Source: Campylorhamphus procurvoides (lineage: Eukaryota > Chordata > Aves > Passeriformes > Dendrocolaptidae). Taken from it: 64,000 nt of DNA. Under the pieces are notes generated by a model that worked only from the letters and a program-made list of their open reading frames with translations, did not search any database and had not been told where the DNA came from. The number at the start of each line of letters is the position of its first letter. The first letter of the stretch is position 1. The DNA lies in contig WBMV01004888.1 of NCBI GenBank assembly GCA_013396655.1, positions 434,001 through 498,000 of the forward strand, in the 5' to 3' direction. Positions 24,356-37,216 of the stretch are shown here, in pieces. The translations under genes were made by a program, and so were the position numbers.

Positions 24356-25015
24356 ATCATAGAATCACATAATGGCTTGGGTTGGAAGGGACCTTAAAGG
24401 TCATCCAGTTCCAACCTCCCTGCCATGAACAGGGACATTTTTCATTACACTATGCTGCTCAAAGCCCTGTCCAACATGGTATTGAACAATTCCAAGGATG
24501 GGACAACCATAGGTCCTCTGGGCAGCCTGTTCAAGCCTTGCCACCCTCATAGTAAAAAATTTCTTCCTAATATTTAATTTAAACCTACCTCTCTTACAGT
24601 TTAAAGTCATTACCCTTTGTCTTACTACTACATGGTCTTGTAAAAAGTCCCTCTCGATCACTCTTCTAAGCCTCCTTTTCAGGTACTGAAAGCGCTCTAA
24701 GGTCTCCCCAGAGCCTTCTCTTCTCCCTGTTCTTTCAGCTGTCTTGCTGCTCCAGCCCTCTGATCATCTCCATGGCCCTCCTCTGGACCCACTCCAATAG
24801 GTCCATGTCCTTCTGATGTTGTGGCCTCCAGAGCTGGATACAGTACTCCAGGTTAACTCTCAGAAGAGTGGAGTAGAGGGGGGAAAAGCACCTCCCTTGA
24901 TCCACTAGTCACACTTCTATTGATGCAGCCCAGGATATGGTTGACTTTCTGGGCTGCAAGTATGCACCTGCTCTGTCATGCCAAGCTTCTCATCCCACAG
25001 GACAGCAGGTATGAA
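24356..25015 (-). mobile_element. CR1 LINE, 5'-truncated, 3' end at 24356
   Basis: Read on the minus strand, this is a CR1 3' segment of about 660 bases. The plus strand shows the reversed terminal octamers ATCATAGAATCACATAATGG, then GGTTGGAAGGGACCTTAAAG, AATTTCTTCCTAATATTTAA, CCTCTGGACCCACTCC, AGTACTCCAGGTTAACTCTC and TTGATGCAGCCCAGGATATG. A minus-strand frame at 24401-24661 is a fossil of the ORF2 C-terminus: GRFKLNIRKKFFTMRV is close to the usual CR1 tail, after which a frameshift destroys the frame. It is a dead copy. It is the best-preserved CR1 here by length. Confidence 0.95.
24401..24661 (-). pseudogene. CR1 ORF2 C-terminal remnant (reverse transcriptase tail)
   Basis: An 86-codon open frame within the CR1 above. 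Residues around GRFKLNIRKKFFTMRV match the conserved C-terminal region after the reverse transcriptase of CR1 ORF2. The downstream residues leave the family pattern, showing a frameshift. It is not expected to make a product. Confidence 0.75.
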
Positions 25016-27455
25016 CCCTTGCAAACTTCAGTCTAAGATCATACCCTTGAAGTCTGATAAATCAGTACTTCCATAACAACAGTAAAGCAAGATCAACACA
25101 GTATCTTGCACTGAAATCTGAAGCTCAGATACTCTGCAGGCAATTAAAATTTTTAGCAACACTATAGAAATATTGCACCACACGTTTACATATACAGCAC
25201 TACATGAGAAGTGACAGGGAGAACAGCAGAAAGAAACTTGGATATAGAGGGTAGATGGACAGTAAACTCTTTTCCTTGGTTTCAGCAAGCTTTCTTTTTC
25301 AGTGTTGGTGTAAAACAATATTAAATATTTTCCACTATTAAAAAAAACAGTATAAAACCCCAGATACTATTTATGTGGTACGGTTTATGAGGATACAAGT
25401 TTTAAGATCTTTAAAGCCTTTTTCTTGGTCTTTTCTTTCCAGCAAAAAACACACTGTTCAACTGTTATTTTATTTTCCATAAATGTGGCAAGAATCTATA
25501 AACTTACCTTTGCAGGTCCCTGTTTTGAAAGGCTACCTGGCAGTTTTTACCATGTTCAGCCTATGAAAAAACTCTCCTACAATCTCCCTTAACAGCACTC
25601 TAATGCTTAGGATCTTGTACTCTGTTTAAATTTTTCCTAGTATGAATTTATTATAGAGTACATAATTGCATATGTAAGATTGCCTTATAGAATCTACTCA
25701 TCTCTTTGGATTGTGAGAGCATATTATTTGTAGGGATAAGAAATGTTATGGGAATTTTCCTGAATGACTAGGTAGAATTGGAATTATGCATTTAGTGGAA
25801 TGAATATATTGCTTTGATCACACTGGGAATTTTTATCCTGAATATTTTCACTTAATTTTAAGCATACACTGTGTATTATGCATTACACAAGTCATAGATG
25901 AGAAAGACCTGGATAGTATTGATTTCAGCTGACAAAATCTTTCAAGTTCTTTCCAGGCACAAAAAACCAAACACTTTAGTTCATGGAACACATACCCATA
26001 ACTTCTTTATTATATGTAGTTGTAGAACCAAGCAGCATTTCTATGTAACATTTTATATCATTCAGTATAACAAGAGGAACCATTTACACACCTAGCTCAT
26101 TGCAGCATTGTCCCTTTGGGGCTGGCATCTTCTTTACTCTTGAGCTTTGCCTACACTGAATTGCTCATATAAACTCAGAGAAAAGGAGGCAAAAGTAAAA
26201 GGTTCTACTGTATTGTATCAGGTCTATATTGTATCTCTGCTTTAAAAGTGCTCAGAGAAAGCTCTACTACTATCAACTCCATGGACATGCTGATTACTCT
26301 CCTCTTCTGCAGGAGAGCACCAAAAGCAGCATTTCCAAACAAACACAGACTACTCTGTTTAAAGGAAAAATACTTTCATGGGGGGCACTAAACATCCATA
26401 GATGACAAACTAAAAATACAATGTGCAGCAAAGTTGCTTAAAATAGAGTAAGAGGCATCATTAACTTTCACTCTAGGTATTCTCCTATACACTGTCAGGT
26501 GTGAGCCCTTATCAGCCTTTCTGGATGGACAAGTAGAGCTATGAAGAACAAAGCAAATAAAGAAACTTTTTAGTCCATTATACCTAGATTTATCTTCAAG
26601 GTGTAGAAAACAACTGACATGAAATATAATCTTTTACTCTTCAAAAATGATGTGTCTATGTCGTTATGAAATTGTTTTAATTTTTAACAAGGCAGTGGAA
26701 CTTGTAAAACTGCTTGTTCTTCCATTTCCAGTAACCACCACCGCAACTGTTTTAGGTTTGTCAGGAGCTGCTATGTATTGTATTGTGTACACAAATTCAA
26801 GTCTTTCCTTTTAAAGATATGTATTTATAATAAACTTGTATTCATATCTACTCTTTGAAATTAACTAAATAATTTCAGTTTTAACAAAAAAAACAAAACA
26901 AAAGCCACAAAACCAATAGAGATCTCATTCAAAAGGACCAGATATAATCTTGGCCCAGACTTCAACAAATTACTGTCATTATATTTCAAAAGTGAAAACA
27001 TTTAAAACAAGTGACAACACATACAGAGCATCAGAGATATTTATTTTTAAGAATTCTGGATTACTCTTACAAATAATGAAATTCTGGCTTATCCCAAGTT
27101 CCCTAAAAATTCCACTTATGATTAAAGAAGGGACAATCATACCTGTAGGTGAAGCTTGCAAGAGATTGTTCTGCACACTATTTGAGAGAACAAAATACAG
27201 GTTTTATGCAATAGCTCTCACAGTGGGAATGATAGAGTGCCTATCAACATGATTTCATGCATTTCACTCCTTTAGGTAACAGTTAGCACTGTTGGAACTT
27301 TTCAACCAAAAAAGCTGAATCTGGACCAACTAATTAGTGAGGTTAATTTACAGGCTCCAAGTGAAAACCCCAGAACTTCAGGCAAAGTATTTTCCTCTGT
27401 AGTAATTTTTCTCACATTATTGTAAGGATCCTGCAGACTCCCTCATTTAGTGCCT
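25016..27455. other. Gene-free AT-rich DNA
   Basis: No recognisable gene or repeat. The 100-codon frame at 26950-27252 (+) and the 96-codon frame at 25028-25318 (-) have no domains. Confidence 0.5.
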
Positions 27456-27831
27456 TAAACAACAGCTGTGAGCCAGCACTGTGTTCCTGTGGCCAGAAGG
27501 GCCAATGATATCTGGGGGTGCATCAGGAAGAGGGTGGCCAGTAGGTCAAGCAAGGTGATAATCCCACTGCACTCAGATCTAGAGAGACCACATCTGGAGT
27601 GCTGTGTCCAGTTCTGGGCTTCTCAGTACAGTAAAAAGTTACTACAAGAGAGGATCCAGTGGAGGCCACAGAGATGATTAAGGGACTGGAACAACTCTTA
27701 TAGCAAAGACTGTGGGAGCTGGGCCCTTTTAGTCCGGAGTGGAGAAGATTTAGAGGGGATCTCATTAACGTATATGAATATCTAAAAAGTGGGTGCCAAG
27801 AGAATGAGGCCNCAATTCTGTGATTCTGTGA
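27456..27831 (+). mobile_element. CR1 LINE fragment interrupted by an N at 27812
   Basis: The left 350 bases encode the ORF2 region after the reverse transcriptase: NDIWGCIRKRVASRSSKV and PHLECCVQFWASQY match the typical CR1 pattern, with stops later. The sequence reads to GGGTGCCAAGAGAATGAGGC, then a single N, then directly CAATTCTGTGATTCTGTGAA, the terminal octamers. The usual stretch of roughly 250-300 bases between these points is missing exactly at the N. This is more likely an assembly gap than a biological deletion. Confidence 0.9.
27468..27677 (+). pseudogene. CR1 ORF2 fragment (post-RT domain)
   Basis: A 69-codon open frame of the CR1 ORF2 protein, recognisable by the motifs NDIWGCIRKRVASRSSKV and PHLECCVQFWASQY. 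It ends in a premature stop while the homology continues downstream in other frames. Dead LINE sequence. Confidence 0.8.
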
Positions 27832-30800
27832 ACAACAAAGTTGAAATGTCAGAAGATATTAAAAAAAAAAAACCCAAAATAAGTCATCTAATAGGGAAAA
27901 AAATATAGCTTTCTGTATTAACATCTAATCATGTTCTCTAACAGATCACTTTGAGATAATTTTGTTGCCTAGAAAACTGATGAGAAAATATTGAAAATAC
28001 TTCATATCATGCTACACATTTTAAATAGCACGGGCAGAATTTGAACACAATTATCTTGTGTTGCACCAGCTGAAGAAATTGCAATTAGTGTCCTGTCATA
28101 AATTCATACAAAGAATAGAACAATCCAGGTTAAATGCAGGTTAAGGATTATAGCTCTTAATATAATCTAATTACATAAATCAATTGGACCACAAGAGAGG
28201 GAGTGGTAGTTAACCTCTGTCAATAGAGAGGAGGGGAAGCTGTTAGCACCTGTGTAAAAGAAGGGACACAGCATAAAAATTTCTATGAGCGATAAAACCA
28301 ATATCTCTGTTCACTTCACAATTTTTGGTATCTGTTATTAATTCATATTCGGAGATCAACTTTTTCAAAGTATTTTATAATGACTTCTCTCCAGTTTTTC
28401 CTCACTTTATCCATAGACTACCAGAGAGTTAGTGTAATGATAGCACTGCTATTTTAAACTGGCAGTTCCGCAATATGAAATATAACACTCACCTTTAGTA
28501 CAGACTGATTAATGAAAGACCAAAACCCTCATGGGAAAAAGAATTGATGCTGCCAAAGCTATGATGAAAATAAGAGATAAAGTGCAAAATCATTTGGACA
28601 GCCAAAAAGAGTAGCAAGCCTAAATTACAAGAACACCCTGTCAGCTCACAAAATATAAAGGTTCTTATATGAAAAGATCCTTTGAGCTTAATCACAGAAG
28701 GGCAGAAAATAAGTACTATAAATGTAGTAAAATATCTGCAGCTATTTTATAACATTTAGTTATACCTTCTTGAAGACAAATCAAACTATTCAAATAAATA
28801 ATTCAATCATATTGCATGATGAAAAGACACAACCAGACAGAAAACACTAAAGGGAGCTAAACTTAAAGCACATCTAAAGCAAAAGTCATAATCTGTCCAG
28901 TTTGTGGCCAAGTAGAAGGTGTCTCCCAAGGATGCACAAGTTCTCCAGACCAAGTTTTAGAAAAGTCAGAGATAGCACGCTGTTTTACAAAAAGGGCACA
29001 CTTTAAGGTATTCAGGTTAGGAAATTCTTTCACTAGAAGTGGAAGGCAGTCTCCAGTTAGCCACATCACCTTAGCCAAGAGGCAAAGCATCTTGTTCAAC
29101 AGAAAATAGAGCTCAAAAATATGCTCATTTCTCCATATATATTTATGCAGAAGACCAGATGCTGCTATTTGGTTGTCCTTCTCCCCTCTTTTCCCAGCTT
29201 TTCTTTGTTGGTAAATAAGGAGATTTTGTGACTAATATCCTTTAAACTAATTTTAAGCCCCCTCTTTAAATGGCTACAATATCTGGAAAGGAAAAAAAAT
29301 ACTGCATAATGTCATAACTGAACTTGTGATCTATGTTAGGAATTCAGCCAAAGTAAAAAGGCACAGAAAAACAGGGAAAAAATCCCTTTTTCCTAACAGG
29401 TATTGTTTAGCCCAGTAATGGTTCAATTATGATAATTATTCTCAGATTTAGCACACTTTCATAAAGACCTGCTGAACTATTTATGTGTATTTTACTAACA
29501 AGTTACTAATTGCCTAAAGTTTACTTTGGATGAAACTACACTTTTAAATAACTTACATTATTTCTAGAGAAATGAAATAAAAAGATGAATATGTTTCTTT
29601 ACCGAGAGATTAAAAATGTTTGCATCAAGAAAACCACCTAAGGTTTTTCTAGAGAAATTACTGAAACTAAACTCCTAGAATATTAAACATGCTCCAGGCT
29701 TAGCAATGAGAGAGTTGATGCTTAAGGAAGTTTTTCCAAAAAACCTGACTGTGAAATTCAGAGCATCTTGCTATTCTAAGATTATAGGAGAATGGTAGCA
29801 AAGAATACACAAAAGTCCTTATGGCTCTGAAGTATCTGGAGTTTATACTTCATAGAGCAATGTATGCATGCAAGGAGAAATCATTACACCTTTGTTAATC
29901 CCCACTAAAAATTCTGTTGGTTTTCTTGGCAGACATAGGACATGAGTAAAAAGTACATTGAGCTTTCTTTGCATTAAGAAAGATCACCCTATTCCCCTCA
30001 GTAAGAACAGCTGCACTTATAGTGCATTTATAACCTGGCTTGAGATGCTTGAAAATTGCATTTTTTTAAGTACTAGATATTCTTATGTGACACTACTGAG
30101 GGCTGATTGCATTTTTCAATGTATTCATAAGAAAGTTTCTACTTAACTGTAGTGATGGAAACACATTGCCCAGCAGAACAAAATACATTTAGCACAGAAG
30201 AACATACTGAGTACACATAGTTCATATATGCCTGCAAGTACTACTTAAATTAGAGATCAGGAGAAACTGTATTCCCAAGATGACACTGTCAGCATCTTCT
30301 CGCTGCTTTCTAATTCTCTACTTCATTGTATAACTAAAAAGCCTTAACATAAGTTACTACTAGAAAATTTTCTTTATAATAAAGTCTTAAACAATAGCAT
30401 AGACATACAAGGAGTTATAAGTTTGTCTACTAGAACTAAGAGTTAGCACTTGAAATATCATTTATGAGGACTTGACGAAACAGAACAGATACATATATTA
30501 AAACACCAAACAATACTCCACACTCCAACAAGGAGTCACTTCTTGTATCCTTGGTATATCTTCCTGAACATCCACCTGAGCACACAAATAAAGGTAATAT
30601 AGAAATTAACATCTCATGGTGTCACAGTCAGGGCTATTTGGATCTCCCATGGCAGTGGAATTCCCTAGTACCAGTTTAAGCTTCTTGATTTAGTTCACCC
30701 TCCTCTTCTGTGCTAGCCACATCCACCCATACAGATTTTCAGTTTAACCCAGGCAAAAGTCAATGTACAAGTTTGGTATCACATTGGGCCAATGTTTCCC

Positions 30801-32014
30801 AACAGACCTTTTCTGACCATTTTGGAAGTCACCCTATAGTCGTGTTAAAGAAAACGTGTGCTCCTAAGTGTCATAGGCATTTTGGGACATATTTTTCTCT
30901 TTACTCATCAGTCCCTAGTACATGAATTTGAACAAACATCCTTCATTCCTCTGTCTTGTCAACTAAAATTTTAATTTCCTGAGTGCAGTGACTTATGTTC
31001 ATTTCCAAGCCTCCCTGCAGAGAGCTTTGAATTCATCTGGGGTATCTGGATGCTGCTGGGGCTCCATGGAAGGTGGCAGGCACACAAAAACAAAGTGCAG
31101 GATCCAAAGCAGAGATGATTCATACTGAATTAGAGCTCATAAGGCCTCCTCATTAAAAAAAAATTCCACAGTGGCTCTCCTTACCATGCATGTCATTCCC
31201 TAAAGTGCTTGCATAGCATCTGCCACCCACAAATAATTAACTGTCTAAGAGTGAGGAACCATGTCAGAGTGGTTGTTCCCCCATGCTCTGCTGTTAAAGG
31301 GGTATGAAAAAGGTAAAAACATCCAGACAGATCAGAAATTACCACACAAAAGCAAAGTATGTTTACACTCAGCACTGACAGAGCAGAGGAACACAGCTAC
31401 CACACAGCAACACTGCAAGCTTAAAAAAATAATTATATTTACCCATGTACTAAACTCCCTCAGAGCTTTCCTGTCAACACAAATTTTACTGGCTTAACTA
31501 CAGTGGAATTGTCAGAATTCTATAGTCCAGTCCACATGTACCTGTGGTTACCCAAACACAGATACGCTCATACAAACTGACAAAGTCACACAAGAATAAG
31601 AGATCATTACAGAAATGTAAATGCATCCAGCCTAGAAAAACTGCTTCTTTCACAGAAAAATCACAACTATAACTACGATCATTGTATTTTCACAGAAACA
31701 ACCTGCCTTTCAGATAACAGATATGCTCTGCCAACACAATGTAAAGGTTCAGAGAAACAAGAAGCAATAAGATTCTGGGATAGGAGCAGCAGCGCAGAGA
31801 TGAAAAAGAAGGGAGGCATTGAGTGCAGTCATTATAACAAAGTCACCTTATTCCTGGCCAAAGATTATTGCACTAATGCTACACTGATTTGATTTCAGCT
31901 TCCTAGGTGCCAAAAAAGATAGAAACAAAAGCTAGAAGAATTACACACAGACCAGATCCTTACTGAAATTAAGAACACATGAAACATTCCTCTTACAGTG
32001 GCAAATACCTTGAT
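27832..32014. other. Gene-free DNA; conserved-looking block near 28.0-28.2 kb
   Basis: No recognisable gene or transposon over 4.2 kb. About 28010-28200 has the non-repetitive, homeodomain-site-rich texture of vertebrate conserved non-coding DNA. Open frames of 60-78 codons, including 28863-29099 (-) and 31261-31497 (+), show no domains. Confidence 0.45.
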
Positions 32015-32053
32015 TATATATTGGCAGAAACAAAACCAGAAAACCAATATATA
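32015..32053. repeat. Perfect 10-bp inverted repeat (hairpin-capable)
   Basis: TATATATTGG at 32015-32024 and its exact complement CCAATATATA at 32044-32053 flank a 19-base spacer. A further ATATATTGG-like word occurs near 32090. It is probably incidental AT-rich structure. Confidence 0.6.
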
Positions 32054-32876
32054 GTGTATGCTCAGCGTGAGAGTGCAGTTGTTGTGCTTAATATATTGGT
32101 AGCCTTAGCACTTCAGTAAATACAATCAAAGCAGAACAGCTGGAATTTGTAGGCAATTGAGTTATCAGTTCATGAAGAGCTGTTTAACAGAGGCAGTGCC
32201 ATCTGGGCCAATTACAGACCACGTATCTTAAGCACAATGGAAAATAATTCCAAGTCACTATGTTAAAATTCAACATAGTCTTCTTTGCTCTTGCTTTCTC
32301 TTTGATGCCTAAACAAGGACCAGTAACAATCATTTTGGCTCAGCCTAAACAGGTAATTTCCTACCTACTTAATTGAGGGGATTTGAATGTAGAAGCTTGT
32401 AAGGGAAGAAGTCAGCATAATTCTCTGAAAGTTTCAATACATTAAAAACAAAATCCCCCTCAGTTTTGGACTTATCTACTATCTCATGTTATATACAAAG
32501 TATTTGTTTGGAAATAAGCTGACCAGCTTTCATTTCTTTAGTATATTCAGATCACATGGAATAAATAAAAAAGAAAACATGCTGCAATTTCAAAAGCACA
32601 CCATTACAATAAAGCCTGTGCAATAAACCAGAATAAAATAGAACTATAAGGATATGAATATTATTACACTCCTGATGCCCAATCTGCCAACATTTTGCAT
32701 CAGCACAATTGATGTATATTTTACGCCGCCTTTGTTTGCTTTTCTCCTAACAAATTCTGCATAGGCAAAACTAAATCATGTATGAGATGTGTCCTTTTCA
32801 CTCCCAGTAGGACTGTAATATGCAGCTTGTCCAATATAAAAATCAGTCTCTGTTTTAAAAAACACACTATTGTATA

Positions 32877-32894
32877 TTGCCACCAGGTGACGCG
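32877..32894 (+). promoter_or_regulatory. CTCF-like site, plus orientation
   Basis: TTGCCACCAGGTGACGCG fits the CTCF core CCASYAGRKGGC with one mismatch (A for G at 32890), and the flanking bases TTG also fit. It lies in a conserved-looking block (about 32640-32960) and includes two rare CpGs. Occupancy is inferred. Confidence 0.4.
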
Positions 32895-33719
32895 TAAAGA
32901 AAAAAAATTCTACATTTAGGGTTGCTCATTGGTTGTAAATAACCTACTGAATATTCAGCAGTAAAAATTTGATTGGGCTACATAAAGCTACTTGAAGTTA
33001 CCTTAACACTTTAAGGGTAAGTTATTCCCTCTGCAGAGAATACTGGGATCTTGCTCATTCCTCTGAGGAACACTGCAGAAAGAACAATTAATCCACAGAA
33101 ATTAGCCCTTCAGCCCCACCACGTTACTGCCCTTGTGGGCTACCCTTTTCTCACCCCTAGCAGAAGGCACAGCAATGACACATGTGGTAGATATGTTCAA
33201 TATATGTTCCAATAGGTACCAAAAGAGTATCACAATGAGTAAGTAATGCTGAGCTTTGCTATTGTAAAATTGTTTCAGGTAAGAGCTTCATTCCAGTGCT
33301 TCCACTGACATTTGTAAGAACTCACCTGGCAAATGTGAAAATAAGACTGCTCAGTAGGGAGCTGCTACCATCTGCCTTCAGTGACTGACTCTGTGAAATA
33401 ATTGCTTCTTTTATTACTCTGCAGAAAAGAAAAACAGAACTAAAAAAATTATGAATCCTACTGTTTTGTAGTAAATTCTATGATAACAATTTATTTTTTT
33501 TTATTATACCTAATGAAGTCTGTGTTATTTATAAATAAAAAGGCACAAGGAGAAATGAGGAAATGACTGGGAGTAAAAATAGAGAAGACTGGAAAGTTAT
33601 ATTCACTTTCCAACAGAAGTTGTACCAGTATGAAAACTATAGGATGAAATGCAGTGGGCTACTATCTGGATCAAATGTGGTTGGCATGCCAAAGTCCACT
33701 GTAACATCCCCACCCCAGC
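32895..33719. other. Gene-free DNA
   Basis: No recognisable gene or repeat in this stretch. Confidence 0.5.
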
Positions 33720-34432
33720 ACATGTTAAGGGAGATGAAATGGTGGGTGGATAAAAATGAAGATGCAGCAGCCAGGCTCTGTTGACACCCTTAGAGGGAAG
33801 GGAACTCAATGGTACCTCATAGCTGATAAACTACATAGCACATGTCAGCCAAGGGAGACAGGAGAAGGTGTCTCATTGCTGAATCAGAAACTGTGGTGAA
33901 ATTGCCCTCCTCAGATGACCTTGGTTCATTATGAAGTAATTATGATACTAACTCACACCTCCATCCCAAAGTTGCCAGTCTCCCAGCTATGATCACCCAT
34001 CACTGATCATGCACTCTATATATCATTGACTGTATCTTTGAGAGCCAATCAGTAACAAAGGTTTGTATAACTACAGTCACTCAAACTCCACCTAAATATA
34101 AAGAAATAGTATAAAAATGAGTTAAGAATGGGGGGACTCCGTCATAACTTCTGGGATCAGTTGACAAGCTGAACTTGTCTTCTATCCTGTAAAGATGCCT
34201 ACTGGTTAAGTGCCTTACCCCATGCATGTTAAATTATTATCTTGAGCCACCATTCATTGGGGATTAGAGCTTGTCTGTATATTGTTTTTAATATGTTTTT
34301 TGCAGTCAGATACTATCACCAGCAATCTTTGAAGCTTGTCACAATTATCTATCACATTAATAACATGTTATTCTGTAAACTGCTAGTATGAGTCCTTCAA
34401 GGGTGCTAAATTGTCACTGGCAATGTGTAACA
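33720..34432 (+). mobile_element. Probable endogenous retrovirus LTR, unclassified
   Basis: The stretch is GC-richer and differently textured from its flanks. It has LTR-like architecture: a possible TGTT start (33724 or 33779), a TATAAAA at 34110-34116 in the proper interior place, a downstream transcript-start-like region, and a possible AACA end at 34432. Parts read like avian LTR sequence I have seen, such as GAGAGCCAATCAGTAACAAA and GGGATCAGTTGACA, but I cannot name the family. An upstream 73-codon frame (33563-33784) ends here and may be chance. Alternatives are a host promoter or another repeat class. Confidence 0.4.
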
Positions 34433-34978
34433 TACTCAACCAAGGATGTTGAGACCTGGAAGGGAGCTCTTTTTAATGTTGTTGGTGTGTGTTCCTGATC
34501 AAGTTAGTCAAATTGACCTCCAATCCAGTAGGCTGTTTAGCAAAGGGGCCACAAAATTAGTTGCTGACAGACTGGTCAAGCACAAGGGTCTCACTTTTGC
34601 TGGGACACTGACAGATCAATCAAACACAACGTCTGAGGAAACACTCCCTTTCTGATGGCAAAGGGCTACTGTTAAGAAGAAAAATACCATTCAAAATAAC
34701 TTAGTGAAATCTTAGGAAACACTGATCATTCACTGTGTAACAGAAAAAACAGTAAAATCTCGTGACAAACTGATGGAAAGATTTCTGAATGCAAACATAA
34801 CAGAAAGATATTGTTTTGTGGTACCAAGATATTTCCATAATCAGTACCATTAGATTTAGTCTTGCATACTGAAATGAATATTCCAGTTGGATGTTGGCAT
34901 AAAGATGAACTAAATGAAGCATGAAATTACAGGCAGGTATTCTTATGCTATTTGCTACTTAAGTGCATCTGCATTTTT
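34433..34978. other. Unclassified sequence downstream of the probable LTR
   Basis: A 69-codon frame at 34446-34655 (+) could belong to the same element but shows no domain. The rest is AT-rich DNA without recognisable content. Confidence 0.35.
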
Positions 34979-35105
34979 TTGCTAAGGGTTCTCAAATTAC
35001 TTCATAAATACCAATATTCCGTTTTACAGATGGGGATACTGAGATGCTGAATAATGACATTTGCTGTATAGGAATAACAAGCAGTTTAGTAACAGAAGTT
35101 TCACA
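34979..35105 (+). mobile_element. MIR-like SINE relic
   Basis: CTCAAATTACTTCATAAATA is followed by ATTCCGTTTTACAGATGGGG and ATACTGAGATGCTGAATAAT. This follows the MIR order of cell-count-like 3' sequence: CCCATTTTACAGATGGGGAAACTGAGGC and so on. The divergence is high. An L2-type tail is the alternative, since L2 and MIR share 3' sequence. Confidence 0.5.
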
Positions 35106-37120
35106 CCTACTGGGGCTTAATTCAAACAGTACTACCTCATGAGCCATACTCCCATGGCATGACTATGCAAATAACTTCACCAGTGGCAGGGGAGCGATTG
35201 TCAGCCAAGATTATCAACTCTTGCATGTTTTTATTTCCCTGACAAATCCTCTCTGCAGCTGTAGGTTGTCGAACAAAGAGCGTTAAATTCCCTTCACTGT
35301 AATAAGCAAGAGACCAGTGAAATGTTATTGCAGAGTTCAAGCTAATCAAAAGGAATCAAAAGGAGGTGGGTTTGGGTAGTTTTTTTGTATTGTTTAAAGG
35401 GGTTAGGTAGGTGATAATTTTCTACTCCATTCTATTCAATGCCCGATGTTAGTTGCCTTCAGCTGCTGTTGTGGCAAGGACATCAAAGCAGCTTCACCAT
35501 GGAAGGAAATAAAGGATTTAAGAAGTTAACTTTTTGGAGGCCACACTGCAACAGTATCCCAAACCTCAAATTTGATAGCTAGACACCTAGAGAGCTGGGG
35601 AAGGTGGACAGAGTCACATTCAGAGTCCTTGCCCAGGGACTGTTTTTAGTGATTAATCATTTCTTGTAAAATACAGAAATAGCCTCAGGTATACAGAGCA
35701 GAATAAAATATTGATTCTATGTTTCTGAATATTTGACTTTTAATAAAGACATTTTTAAGCTTTTGGGGCTTGGTTTTTTTTAATGCTTTTTCAGGTCTGA
35801 AAAGATATGTGCATATAACAGTAAAGGAAGCAAGCAAATAGTCTTCTACATAAGAGAGAAAAAAAACCCTCAAAGTTTCCCAGACTAAGTAAGTACTTTT
35901 TAGACATGCATCTTTGCATTTTATTTTACAGTAAACTTAAAAGATGAAGTATCCAATGCCATAGCATACTGGAGATACCTTGTTTGCTGATTGTTAGTTT
36001 GCAGAATAATTCATGATGGGGAAAGAAACTGTTTCCTAATTAACATGTTTTTACCATGAAAAATAAGAAAAATATTTGGAGACATGGAACTACAATGTCT
36101 GCATAGTAAGTAACGATACTGTGGGATAACTTAAGAAACAGCTGCCTCTACCAGCATGCATTCTCAGACATCACAAAAATTCACCTGCTACCATGAAGTG
36201 CCAACAGGAACCAAGAACAAACCAACAAAAAACAACTAGAAAAACACACCAAAAAACCCCAAACCAAATCAAAATCCAAACCCCCCAGAAAACACAAAGC
36301 AAACATTTTCATCAAAAGGAAGCGTAAAAGCTCAAAATTTGAGAGAATAGACTTACAAGAAAACGGATTTTTAAATAATGAAATTTATTGACTATTAAAT
36401 AACTTTTGATGAAAAAACAGTCAAACAAACAAAACCAAAGCCAAAAAGATCACAGCAATGTTTGCAATTGTCTTTTTTGTGGGAATATATAACGACAAAA
36501 ATGTAATTTAGTATAGCAATTTCTCTTTATTAGCAATACTTTTCATGCTTCTGGCTATGAAAAAAAATTCTACAACCAATTTTTTTAACCTACATTTCCA
36601 CCAACGAGAAAATGAATCTCCACTGTCACTGAAAATCTTCAACCCATTTTATTTCAATCTACACATATTCTAATTCCTGCACATTTCCATAATTTCTTTA
36701 TATGAAACTACTCCATCAGGAATTTAACATATTATTTCTAACTAACCATCACTTTTGGTGGAGAACAAGTGAAACATCAAAACAGGCAAAGAAATCTTTG
36801 CAAAACCTTCAATCCTAGTTTATAGTTTCCAGTACTTTAAAGTTTGGGACATACAACTAAAGATGCACTCTACAGGTTCAAGAAATGTTATGGGCCTGTA
36901 TGATTAAAAAAGTGAAAAACTTCCCTGAATAAATTCTTATTCTGAATGTGTATAATTGTGATTTTTGGATCAGGAGAATGACTGGCAACTAAAACTTGTA
37001 AGATCCACAAATCTGGCACTCCACCACCACACCCTTTCATCTACTCCTCTGTGCATTGTCAATTACCATATAACATTTATTAATTCTTTCCTGTGAATAC
37101 CCTTCATAAAAGTAGGAATT
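35106..37120. other. Gene-free DNA with an A/C-rich tract
   Basis: No recognisable gene. An A/C-rich simple tract lies at 36215-36303. The open frames present are 60-70 codons and domainless. Confidence 0.5.
36215..36303. repeat. A/C-rich low-complexity tract
   Basis: A and C runs such as AACAAACCAACAAAAAACAA and AAAAAACCCCAAACC, almost devoid of G and T. Confidence 0.8.
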
Positions 37121-37216
37121 AATTAACCAGGACATTTATAAATTAACCAGGAAAAAAACCTATAAATTAATTAACCAGGAAATTAATAAATTAACCAGGA
37201 AAAAATTACCTTTTTT
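37121..37216. repeat. Nested minisatellite of AATTAACCAGGA
   Basis: The 12-mer AATTAACCAGGA occurs four times, at 37121, 37141, 37169 and 37189. The spacings of 20, 28 and 20 bases show a 20-base unit duplicated once, then the 48-base block duplicated again. Confidence 0.9.
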
